The notes beneath the pieces were generated by a model. That model ran no database searches and was not told where the DNA came from. It saw only the letters and a program-made list of their open reading frames with translations. A DNA stretch of 8,432 bases from Gemmatimonadales bacterium (GTDB taxonomy: Bacteria > Gemmatimonadota > Gemmatimonadetes > Gemmatimonadales > GWC2-71-9): positions 1 through 8,432 of the forward strand of contig JACCSE010000292.1 in the NCBI GenBank assembly GCA_013813145.1, given 5' to 3'. Shown piece after piece: positions 1 to 5,850 of the stretch. How positions within the stretch are numbered: the stretch's first letter is position 1; each line of letters begins with the position of its first letter. The position numbers and the translations under genes were made by a program.

Positions 1-1135
1 CGACTCGAGCCTGGACGTGGTCGAGATAGAAACGGATGACCCGGTTGAATCCGGACGGCTGGTGGGCGATCAGGCTGTTCCGATAGAAGGCCAGTCCATC
101 CCCGCCGCCGAGGTTGAGCGAGTCGGGTGCGGCGATGCTGGTGCGGCGGTAGGACGGCAGATCGATCCGATCGATGCCGCCGCCGTGGGCCACGAAGAGC
201 CGCCGACCGTCGTCGGTGGCGGTGATTCCGTTGGGGAAGACGTACGTGCCCGACGGGACGACCTGCACGAGGGTATCGGCCTTGGCCGAGACCAGAAAGA
301 CGCCGCCTCCCTGGCTGTCGGTGACGTAGGTATCGCCGTTGGGAAGGATCGTCAGGTCGTTGAAGCCGTGCCGGTCGTCTCCCGGCGCCCGAACGTAGCG
401 CTTGATGAGCCGGCCGGTATCCACGTGGTACTTGAAGAGCACGCCGTGGGCCATGAGAGTGCTGTCGGGGAACGGAATGCCGCCTTCGGGCAGGTACATC
501 GCCGCGGCCCACAGCGTCCGCCTCGAGGGGTCCACCTCCATCCCCACGACCGGGCCGAGTCCGTCGGCGCCGGTGGCGGCAAAGTCGCGCGCGGCCCCGT
601 CTGGCGCGATCGCCACGATCTTCCGCTTGTACATGCTGCTGAGGAAGAGCGTCCCGGTTTTCGGATCGTGCGCCACTCCTTCGGCGATGAGATCCCGCTC
701 CGGCAGCTCGAAGGCGGTCGTGCTGCGGGAGATCGGCTGCCGAGCGCGCTCGATTGCCGCCACGGCGGAACGGAACCCGGGATCGCCGGCGAGGCCGGTA
801 AACGCGCTGTCGGCCGGGGCGTCGAACGCGATCACCGATTGCTCCCGGGCAAGCCTGCCGAGCAGCGTCAGCGCGGAGTCACGCCGGCCGGCGGGCGCGT
901 GGGCCCGGGCGTGGTGGTACGCTACGAAGGGGAGACCGGGCGCGAGCGCGTAGGCACGGCCGGTGGACGCCAGATAGCCGGCGGTGTCGCCCGCCTCCAG
1001 TGCCCCGGCGCCGCTGCTGAGGTGCTCGACGATCCGGTCGATGGTGGCGCGCTGAGCGTGTGCGGGCGGGGGGTAGCGGCTGGTGGCTGCGAGCAGTGAG
1101 GTGAGAACGGCGAGCGCGCGAACGTTTGAATGCAT
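1..1135 (-). CDS. Secreted SMP-30/gluconolactonase-like beta-propeller protein (3' end truncated)
   Basis: I read this frame directly. It starts at ATG 1135-1133 and stays open to the window edge, so about 378 codons are visible and the C-terminus is missing. The N-terminus is a signal peptide: basic start, a Leu/Ala-rich stretch, and a likely cleavage after AHA-Q near residue 28. Residues ~30-130 look helical and resemble a TPR-like segment. From ~145 onward, repeated beta-strand motifs resemble the SMP-30/gluconolactonase/LRE-like propeller: LIAEGVAHDPKTGTLFLSS, HGFNDLTILPNGDTYVTDS, FPNGITATDDGRRLFVAH and GGDGLAF. The Glu of AEGV, the Asn of FND and the Asp of GGDG fit the three metal ligands known in SMP-30 enzymes. 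Activity on lactones is only inferred; many relatives have unknown substrates. No clear Shine-Dalgarno sequence precedes the start, but the signal peptide supports it. The gene lies 69 bases downstream of the carboxypeptidase-regulatory protein gene and is probably in the same unit. Confidence 0.85.
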   Translation of the reverse strand, partial: MHSNVRALAVLTSLLAATSRYPPPAHAQRATIDRIVEHLSSGAGALEAGDTAGYLASTGRAYALAPGLPFVAYHHARAHAPAGRRDSALTLLGRLAREQSVIAFDAPADSAFTGLAGDPGFRSAVAAIERARQPISRSTTAFELPERDLIAEGVAHDPKTGTLFLSSMYKRKIVAIAPDGAARDFAATGADGLGPVVGMEVDPSRRTLWAAAMYLPEGGIPFPDSTLMAHGVLFKYHVDTGRLIKRYVRAPGDDRHGFNDLTILPNGDTYVTDSQGGGVFLVSAKADTLVQVVPSGTYVFPNGITATDDGRRLFVAHGGGIDRIDLPSYRRTSIAAPDSLNLGGGDGLAFYRNSLIAHQPSGFNRVIRFYLDHVQARV

Positions 1136-1140
1136 CTGCC

Positions 1141-1165
1141 GGGATCCGGAGTGAGGGGATCCTCT
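1141..1165. repeat. Two GGATCC palindromes that can pair as a short hairpin
   Basis: Two copies of GGATCC lie about 9 bases apart in the 69-base gap between two minus-strand genes. Because GGATCC is self-complementary, the two copies can form a 6-bp stem just upstream of the propeller gene's start codon. There is no T-run, so it is not an obvious intrinsic terminator. It may be a chance structure or an RNA-processing or translation-modulating hairpin. Confidence 0.3.
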
Positions 1166-1204
1166 CAGTACGGAGGTCGGCTCCTCGGGATTCGCCCTGC
1201 TGCC

Positions 1205-2305
1205 CTAGTACCGCCTCTCTCGCCGGATCAGCTCCTCGGTCAGCAGCGCATCGACCTCGCCCTTTGCCTTTCGCACCGCGGTGACCCGGCCTCCCGTCTC
1301 CACCCAGCCGCGCATGGTTATCCGGGAGGTCCGGGTGGAACGCCCTGGCACGGGGGCACGGAGATGCCAGGTGGTGGGGACCCAGGCACCCGCGCCCAGC
1401 CGGCGCAGCTCCACCTCGCCGCCCGCCTTGTCGCGAGGGACCCAGCGGGGAAGCCCGACATACTCGAAGGCCAGCGTTCTCAGCTCCAGCGATTCGCGGT
1501 CGATCACCAGCCGGCCCTCCAGGTCCACGCGCTTGCCGCGGCGCTCCGGCTCGAACCGCACTTCCACGAGATTCTCGCCGGCGGATTCCACCTCGAAGCA
1601 ATGCGAGTCGAGAAACCAGTCGCTGAAGAGCACTCGGGCGTCGGGCCCGTAGTAGACCGGTCCCGCATCGGTGCCCGGTGGGGTGCGGACGAATCCCCAG
1701 GTGCGGAGGCTGTCCGGATCAGCGCTCTCGATGGGCCAGCGTGCCATGCCGGGCAGGTCGGTACCGGTGCTCTCTACCACTGCCAGGTCGACACTGAGCC
1801 GCTTGAGATAGGTGTCGGTGGAGAAGCCGTAAATCCCGGCGTCTGCGCTCTCCTCGGCGATGCCCAGCGCGGTGCTCGCCGCGTCCAGCAAGCGGCCGAG
1901 CAGGTCGTCGTCGTCCAGGCTGACGTCGCAGCGGGAGCGGCGGGCCGCGACGGTGATCGGCGGCAGCACGTACGGCCTCGACTCCACCCTGAGGATGAGC
2001 GGATAGTCGGCGCCGACCGCGAGGGCGAAGGGAGCCGAGTGCCAGATCTGCTGGCCGATCTGGCGGACGACCACCTGGTACCTGCCCACCCGCGGCGCCT
2101 CCAGCGCGAACCCCCCGCTTGGGGTGGTGGCCGCGCGAGCGACCTCGCTGCCGGCACTGTCCACCAGCGTCACCAGCGCGCCGGCGACCGGCTCGTCCGA
2201 GGGCCGCGCGAGCAGCCGGCCCTGCACGGTCTGCGCGGCGAGGGGCGGGAGGATCGTGACCGTGGCGATCAGGCTCATCGCCACGGGCGTCAGCAGGCGA
2301 GGCAT
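1205..2305 (-). CDS. Secreted protein with N-terminal carboxypeptidase-regulatory-like domain
   Basis: This is a 366-residue protein. It begins with a signal peptide (hydrophobic stretch ~8-23, likely cleavage after PLAA-Q or AAQ-T near 24-25). Residues ~27-118 form a carboxypeptidase-regulatory-like/CNA-B-type beta-sandwich: VQGRLLARPSDEPVAGALV, a TTPSGGF turn, then GRYQVVVRQIG. Many such domains sit at the front of outer-membrane or secreted proteins, and the PPITVAA segment (~115-121) is where a TonB plug would often follow. No TonB-dependent barrel follows here. Instead a ~240-residue region of alternating strands (DLEGRLVIDRESLELRTLAF, GAWVPTTWHLRAP) continues; its GxLxIDxxSLxL pattern recalls periplasmic lipid-carrier-like or DUF5686-type proteins, but I cannot assign it firmly. 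It has only two mature cysteines (126 and 236), possibly a disulfide. The start lies 7 bases after the DUF4230 stop codon, with no evident ribosome-binding site, which suggests translational coupling. Function unknown. Confidence 0.85.
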   Translation of the reverse strand: MPRLLTPVAMSLIATVTILPPLAAQTVQGRLLARPSDEPVAGALVTLVDSAGSEVARAATTPSGGFALEAPRVGRYQVVVRQIGQQIWHSAPFALAVGADYPLILRVESRPYVLPPITVAARRSRCDVSLDDDDLLGRLLDAASTALGIAEESADAGIYGFSTDTYLKRLSVDLAVVESTGTDLPGMARWPIESADPDSLRTWGFVRTPPGTDAGPVYYGPDARVLFSDWFLDSHCFEVESAGENLVEVRFEPERRGKRVDLEGRLVIDRESLELRTLAFEYVGLPRWVPRDKAGGEVELRRLGAGAWVPTTWHLRAPVPGRSTRTSRITMRGWVETGGRVTAVRKAKGEVDALLTEELIRRERRY

Positions 2306-2312
2306 GGGGCGA

Positions 2313-2981
2313 TCACGGGGTGCCGGTCTCCGGCGTGGCGGCGCCTGGGGAGCGCCGGCCGAAGGTCACCTCGGTGGTATAGCCGTCGGCGCTCACCAGC
2401 GCCTGCAACAGGCGGCGGGCGCTCTCCTCGGCGTGGGCCCGTACTTCCAGCTCGCCCGCGGTCGCCACCAGTTGATCCCGCGCCAGCCGGAAAATCGTGT
2501 CCCGGTCGGCGGGCCGGAACGGATTCCAAAGCCCACTCTGCTCGTTGTAGGTCCGGAGTCCAGTGACCTCGACGCCGAGGACGTCGGCGGCCGGAAGCTG
2601 GATGCGCACCCGTCGCGCGTCGTGGTCCACCTGCACCTCGGTGCCCCGGTCCAGATCGAACCCGGTCAGGACCCGCCCGGTGACCACGACGAGCGACCGC
2701 TTGGTGGAGCCCAGCCGGCGGTTCTCGTAGACCACCACGTCGCGGAGCGCGGTCTCGCTGGTCACCAGTTGGGCGACGGCGCGCATCCGCTCCACCACGA
2801 CTGCCTGGGTTACGGTGGTCCGGCCGGGCGAGTTGACCAACTCCCCTATGGCGGAGCCGGCTCGCCGCACCGCGAAAACGCCGGCGAGCACCGCACCGCC
2901 CACGAGGAGAGCGAGCAGGAGCAGGGCGGTCCGCGCGCGGCGACGCGACGGCTCAGCGGCCACGTCCCGCGGAGCGCTCAC
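2313..2981 (-). CDS. Membrane-anchored DUF4230 family protein
   Basis: This 222-residue protein starts at GTG 2981-2979. The open frame extends back to 3155, but that extension overlaps the upstream gene and is Arg/Pro-rich. The GTG overlaps the upstream stop codon as GTGA, a classic coupled start, and puts a short basic N-terminus (RRRAR, ~13-17) directly before one transmembrane segment (~18-38, TALLLLALLVGGAVLAGVFAV). The rest should be extracytoplasmic. It has the DUF4230 pattern: an early VTQAVVVERMRAVAQLVTSE strand-helix, then VVVTGRVLTGFDLDRGTEVQV, RRVRIQLPAADVLGVEV and a C-terminal helix ARDQLVATAGELEVRAHAEE. DUF4230 proteins are widespread membrane-anchored proteins with no established biochemical role. 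It sits between a 98-residue unknown protein and the secreted regulatory-domain protein, so an envelope role is inferred. Confidence 0.88.
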   Translation of the reverse strand: MSAPRDVAAEPSRRRARTALLLLALLVGGAVLAGVFAVRRAGSAIGELVNSPGRTTVTQAVVVERMRAVAQLVTSETALRDVVVYENRRLGSTKRSLVVVTGRVLTGFDLDRGTEVQVDHDARRVRIQLPAADVLGVEVTGLRTYNEQSGLWNPFRPADRDTIFRLARDQLVATAGELEVRAHAEESARRLLQALVSADGYTTEVTFGRRSPGAATPETGTP

Positions 2982-3274
2982 GCGCGGCGCTCGTCGGGAT
3001 TCCTCCCGTTTACCCAGGGCGCATCGCGCGGGATACCGCCGCGGAACTCGAAGTGCTGGGCATCGAGCACCCGGGCACGTTTCTGAGCGTCGGGGCCCGG
3101 GTGCCGGATCAGCCAGGCGAGGAAATACTCGGCCACGCTGCCCGCGGGATACCACACCCCGGCATCGAGTCCGGGATACAGGGGCGCGTGCTCTCTGCGG
3201 AGCCGAGCGAGACGGAGCGTCGGATCGGCGAGGCCGGGATCGGGCTGAGGGGGCCCGGAGGGAGGACCAGTCAT
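2978..3274 (-). CDS. Uncharacterised 98-residue soluble protein
   Basis: I chose ATG 3274-3272 because GGAG lies 5 bases upstream (3280-3283 on the plus strand). Two ATGs further upstream (3295 and 3358) would add a low-complexity segment without a comparable site. The product has a Pro-rich N-terminus, an Arg-rich helix (TLRLARLRREHAPLY, ~19-33), then a striking aromatic stretch LDAGVWYPAGSVAEYFLAWL (~36-55), followed by HPGPDAQKRARVLDAQHFEF and an IPRDAPWVNGRNPDERRA tail. It has no signal peptide and no real membrane segment. I do not recognise the family. The dense W/Y/F residues and clear gene context argue it is a real, probably conserved protein. Its TGA overlaps the GTG of the DUF4230 gene, so the two are probably made together. 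Confidence 0.75.
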   Translation of the reverse strand: MTGPPSGPPQPDPGLADPTLRLARLRREHAPLYPGLDAGVWYPAGSVAEYFLAWLIRHPGPDAQKRARVLDAQHFEFRGGIPRDAPWVNGRNPDERRA

Positions 3275-3311
3275 GCCTGCTCCATTGGACTGCATGGCGA
3301 GGTGTGGGCTC

Positions 3312-3340
3312 AATCTAGCCGGGTCGGTCGGCGCGGAACC
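3312..3340 (-). promoter_or_regulatory. Weak candidate promoter for the DUF4230 unit
   Basis: Reading the minus strand, TAGATT (3317-3312) could be a -10 element, with GGTTCC (3340-3335) 17 bases upstream as a poor -35. It lies about 40 bases before the ATG at 3274, inside the 113-base region between divergent genes where a promoter is expected. The match to sigma-70 consensus is weak, and promoter preferences of this lineage are not known to me. Confidence 0.22.
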
Positions 3341-3387
3341 AGCATCCTGGTCCTGCAACTTGGGGAAAGTCGGCCCGTAAGGAGCGG

Positions 3388-3849
3388 ATGCCTGCGCTCT
3401 TTCCCGGTTTCACCGCGCTCGATCGCGCCCTCGCGCCCTACCGTGAGTACGGTCCGCTCTTTATCCGCCTCATCGTGGGCCACCGTCTGGTCTGGGGCAC
3501 GATGGACAACGTCTTCAGCTACGCCCAGATGGTGGAATTCGTCGAGTTCCTCGGCGCGCGCGGCGTTCCCTGGCCGCTCGGGTCGGCCTTCATCTCGGCA
3601 TACGCCCAGTTCATCTGCGGGTTGCTCTTCGTGGTGGGAGGCTTCACCCGGCCCGCCGCGGCGGTCATGGTGTTCAACTTCATCGCCGCGCTGCTGATCG
3701 CGCACATCGGGCAGCCGTTCCTGGAGAACTACGATGCGCTGGTGATGCTCTTCGGCTCGGCATTTCTGCTGCTGCACGGGCCCGGGGCGTTCTCGGTGGA
3801 CGAGGCGTTCAGCGCTCGCGCCGGAACATCGTCCGCGCCGAGGGGGTGA
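3388..3849 (+). CDS. DoxX family integral membrane protein
   Basis: This 153-residue protein has an AAGGAG ribosome-binding site ending 3 bases before ATG 3388. It shows the DoxX/SURF4-like arrangement of about four hydrophobic helices (~22-38, ~66-86, ~89-107, ~115-131), with typical motifs: LFIRLIVGHRLVWG in the first helix, AQFICGLLFVVGGFTRPAAA across the second and third, and NYDALVMLFGSAFLLLHGPG in the last. DoxX-type proteins are small quinone- or redox-associated membrane proteins; a few take part in thiosulfate:quinone oxidation or oxidative-stress systems, but most, including this one, have no proven role. No partner subunit is nearby. It is the only plus-strand gene between two minus-strand blocks, and its last 41 bases overlap the 3' end of the opposing membrane-protein gene. 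Confidence 0.9.
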   Translation: MPALFPGFTALDRALAPYREYGPLFIRLIVGHRLVWGTMDNVFSYAQMVEFVEFLGARGVPWPLGSAFISAYAQFICGLLFVVGGFTRPAAAVMVFNFIAALLIAHIGQPFLENYDALVMLFGSAFLLLHGPGAFSVDEAFSARAGTSSAPRG

Positions 3850-4201
3850 GGAGAAGCGCCACCGCCAGCCCCAGGCTGAGCATTCCGACCGCGAGAGGAA
3901 GCTGCGAGCGGCTGGGCACCAGCCAATGCACGTCGCCCCGCTCCAGCACCACCAGGGCGAGCAATCCCGCCACCAGCCAGAGGATCGCGAGCGCCAACCC
4001 CAGCCACCACGACCACCGCTCTCCCCGAAGCAGTCCCCACGCCACCAGCAGGCAGCCCGCCAACCGGAGGATGGCGCGTCCGTAGTCGCCCGCGTCCGAC
4101 CATCCCGAGCCGCCGTGCGCCACAATCGCGTTGAGCAGAACCGCCGCTCCGTAAATGGCGAACATCGCGGCGGCAGCGGAGACGCTGCGGGGGACGGTCA
4201 C
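3809..4201 (-). CDS. Hypothetical four-helix membrane protein
   Basis: Translated from GTG 4201-4199, this is a 130-residue, strongly hydrophobic protein with four predicted membrane helices: AAAAMFAIYGAAVLLNAIVA (~8-27), AILRLAGCLLVAWGLL (~41-56), WWLGLALAILWLVAGLLALV (~62-81) and LPLAVGMLSLGLAVALLLT (~98-116). The C-terminus is basic (FRRER). The GTG overlaps the SDR stop codon as GTGA, so coupling to the SDR is likely. An in-frame ATG at 4243 would add 14 residues and overlap the SDR by 46 bases; neither start has a clear ribosome-binding site. The open frame continues back to 4720, but that part is an Arg/Gly/Pro-rich shadow of the SDR. Its 3' end overlaps the DoxX gene by 41 bases on the opposite strand. 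I recognise no family. Confidence 0.72.
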   Translation of the reverse strand: MTVPRSVSAAAAMFAIYGAAVLLNAIVAHGGSGWSDAGDYGRAILRLAGCLLVAWGLLRGERWSWWLGLALAILWLVAGLLALVVLERGDVHWLVPSRSQLPLAVGMLSLGLAVALLLTPSARTMFRRER

Positions 4202-4995
4202 GCTGACAGCGGCCGCCGGTAGCCGGTGCGGGTCATGAGCCATTGCACGATACCCGGGAAGAGCGCGTGTTGGAGATAGGTCAGCCGCATCATGAGCGGC
4301 ACTACGACAAGCTTGCGGTTGCGTTCGACGCCGCGAACGATGGCCCGGGCCGCCTCCTCCGGGGTTACCTCGGGGATCAGGCGCCCAATCCCGGGGACCC
4401 GTTCGCGGCTGCCGGGGTTGCTGGCCCAATACTCCGTCGCCACGACGCCGCTCTCGAACAGGGTGACGCCGATCCCGGTACGGGCCAGGTCGGCCCGGAG
4501 CGCCTCGGTGAATCCGCGGACCGCCCAGCGCGCCGCGGTATACGCCGTGGCACCCGGCCAGACGAAGCGGGAGGCGGCCGAGCTGACGTTCACGATGTGC
4601 CCGCTGTTCCGGGCGAGCATCCCGGGCAGGAACGCCCCAGTGACGAAGAACCCGGCGAAGTACGGCGCCGCCATCATCTGCACCGCTTCGGCCGGGCTGG
4701 TCTCTTCCACGAACTTCCACTGTCCGGCGCCGGCGTTGTTGACGACCACGTCGGGCGTGCCGAGATCCGCGCTGATGCGCCGAGCCACTCTCGTGACCGC
4801 GTCCGCATCGGTGAGGTCGAGCGCGTGGACCGCGGCGGTGCGGTCACCGAGACTGGCGGCAACCCGGTCCAGCTCCCTCTGGCGGCGGGCGAGCAGGATC
4901 ACCCGGCAGCCCGCCCGCGCCAACTCTCTTGCGGTGGCGGCGCCGATTCCGCTGGAGGCGCCGGTGACGAGTGCTGTCTTCCCGCGCAGCTCCAT
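4198..4995 (-). CDS. Short-chain dehydrogenase/reductase (SDR) with atypical active site
   Basis: ATG 4995 is chosen over a start 12 codons upstream because AGGAG (5003-5007 on the plus strand) precedes it by 7 bases and the first residues, MELRGKTALVTGASSGIG, match the usual SDR N-terminus. The 265-residue protein has a Rossmann nucleotide-binding glycine motif (TGASSGIG, 11-18), a basic ARRQR (~36-40) after strand 2 that suggests NADP(H) preference, HALDLTD (~57-63), NNAG (86-89) and the catalytic-Ser region IVNVSS (134-139). The active-site motif reads YTAAR (152-156), so the usual YxxxK Lys is Arg. The position expected for the conserved Asn (~110-112) reads Ala-Pro-Tyr. A C-terminal hydrophobic segment (~231-254, LMMRLTYLQHALFPGIVQWL) may contact the membrane. 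Fold assignment is firm; substrate and even dehydrogenase activity are uncertain. The downstream four-helix membrane protein overlaps its stop codon. Confidence 0.9.
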   Translation of the reverse strand: MELRGKTALVTGASSGIGAATARELARAGCRVILLARRQRELDRVAASLGDRTAAVHALDLTDADAVTRVARRISADLGTPDVVVNNAGAGQWKFVEETSPAEAVQMMAAPYFAGFFVTGAFLPGMLARNSGHIVNVSSAASRFVWPGATAYTAARWAVRGFTEALRADLARTGIGVTLFESGVVATEYWASNPGSRERVPGIGRLIPEVTPEEAARAIVRGVERNRKLVVVPLMMRLTYLQHALFPGIVQWLMTRTGYRRPLSA

Positions 4996-5031
4996 GGGAT
5001 GTCTCCTGTCGTGGTGAACGGCCGCAGGCAC

Positions 5032-5448
5032 TCACCGCGTCACCTGGTGTCCCGCTCTCTCCAGCGCCGCGACGGCACGGTCCAGATCCCTGGCTTTCAC
5101 CAACACGTAATCGGTGTCGTAGGTGGAAATGGCGAAGATGCTGATGCTCGCGGCCGCCAGCGGCTCGGCGATGGCGACGAGGATGCCCACCAGGTTGGTC
5201 GGAAGGGTTCCCCGCACGCGGATCGGGCGGTAGTCCCGCTCGCAGCGCAGGCCGTCCGGGATGACCCGCTGGTCGGCGGTGATCGACAACTCCTCGGGGG
5301 TCCGGCTCACCGTGAGGAACGACGAGGCGCCCGCCGTCCACTGGGGCAGGGCCGCTCCGGCGGGGAGGCGGCACACCGCGACAGTCTCCGGCTGAACCAC
5401 CAGAGGAAGGCGGGGCCGGGAGGTCGGCGTCTGGCCCTGGAGCGGCAT
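5032..5448 (-). CDS. ACT-domain protein, CASTOR-like
   Basis: From ATG 5448 this is a 138-residue protein. AGGAG (5457-5461 on the plus strand) lies 8 bases upstream. The fold is the small two-ACT-domain family related to CASTOR amino-acid sensors: AVCRLPAGAALPQW (~24-37), FLTVSRTPEELSITAD (~44-59), IRVRGTLPTNLVGILVAIAEPL (~76-97) and the hallmark SISIFAISTYDTDYVLVK (~101-118), ending in a helix and VTR. Proteins of this type bind amino acids or act as small regulators; a ligand cannot be read from the sequence. An alternative GTG start at 5493 overlaps the YbjQ stop codon as GTGA and would add 15 residues that make the N-terminus resemble a signal peptide (VPASIALLSGALAMPLQGQ). I prefer 5448 because of its ribosome-binding site and because ACT proteins are normally cytosolic. 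The SDR start lies 36 bases downstream, so the two are probably co-transcribed. Confidence 0.85.
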   Translation of the reverse strand: MPLQGQTPTSRPRLPLVVQPETVAVCRLPAGAALPQWTAGASSFLTVSRTPEELSITADQRVIPDGLRCERDYRPIRVRGTLPTNLVGILVAIAEPLAAASISIFAISTYDTDYVLVKARDLDRAVAALERAGHQVTR

Positions 5449-5489
5449 GGCGAGTGCTCCTGACAGCAATGCGATGGAGGCTGGCACCC

Positions 5490-5816
5490 TCACTCCAGCA
5501 CCACCGCCGTTCCGCTGGCGCTCACCATCAGCATCCCTCCACCCGATCCCACCTGCACCGTCTCGTAATCCAGGTCCACCGCCACGATGGCGTTGGCGCC
5601 CATCTGCTGGGCCTCGGCCTGCATCTCCTCCAGCGCGATGGTCTTCGCCTTCCGCAGCTCCTGCTCGTAGGCGGCGGAGCGTCCCCCCACGATGTCGCGG
5701 ATCCCGGCGAAGAAATCCTTGAAGATATTGGCTCCGAGAATCGCGTCCCCGCTGACCAGGCCGAGGTATCTGGTGATGCGCCGGCCTTCGATGGACGGCG
5801 TGGTGACGACGAGCAT
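5490..5816 (-). CDS. YbjQ/UPF0145 family protein (putative heavy-metal-binding domain)
   Basis: This is 108 residues from ATG 5816, close to the usual family length of about 105. A GGAGG-type site lies 5 bases upstream; a start six codons earlier (5834) has less support. Family signatures run in order: MLVVTTPSIEGRRITRYLG (1-19), VSGDAILGANIFKDFF (~21-36), DIVGGRSAAYEQEL (~41-54), a long helix (KAKTIALEEMQAEAQQMG, ~56-73) and GANAIVAVDLDYE (~73-85), then a final pair of strands ending in GTAVVLE. YbjQ proteins form pentameric-looking dodecin-like assemblies and are often annotated as heavy-metal-binding, but no biochemical role is well established and no Cys is present here. It is the first of four closely spaced minus-strand genes and starts 34 bases after the M24 peptidase stop. 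Confidence 0.92.
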   Translation of the reverse strand: MLVVTTPSIEGRRITRYLGLVSGDAILGANIFKDFFAGIRDIVGGRSAAYEQELRKAKTIALEEMQAEAQQMGANAIVAVDLDYETVQVGSGGGMLMVSASGTAVVLE

Positions 5817-5850
5817 TGCGCCCTCCCTCAACAAGTGGTTATGCCGTCCT

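Noticed and set aside
17..2566. Long plus-strand open frames at 17-1099 and 1130-2566
   Set aside because: They lie opposite minus-strand genes with signal peptides and recognisable domains; their translations have no coherent fold signature.
2982..3155. N-terminal extension of the DUF4230 frame to 3155
   Set aside because: It overlaps the 98-residue gene and is Arg/Pro-rich; the GTG at 2981 gives a normal N-terminus just before the membrane helix.
4202..4720. N-terminal extension of the four-helix membrane protein
   Set aside because: The extension is an Arg/Gly-rich shadow of the SDR coding sequence; helices begin only near 4180.
4243..5463. A 406-codon plus-strand frame opposite the SDR and ACT genes
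   Set aside because: The SDR and ACT motifs on the minus strand are unmistakable; this frame is a composition artefact.
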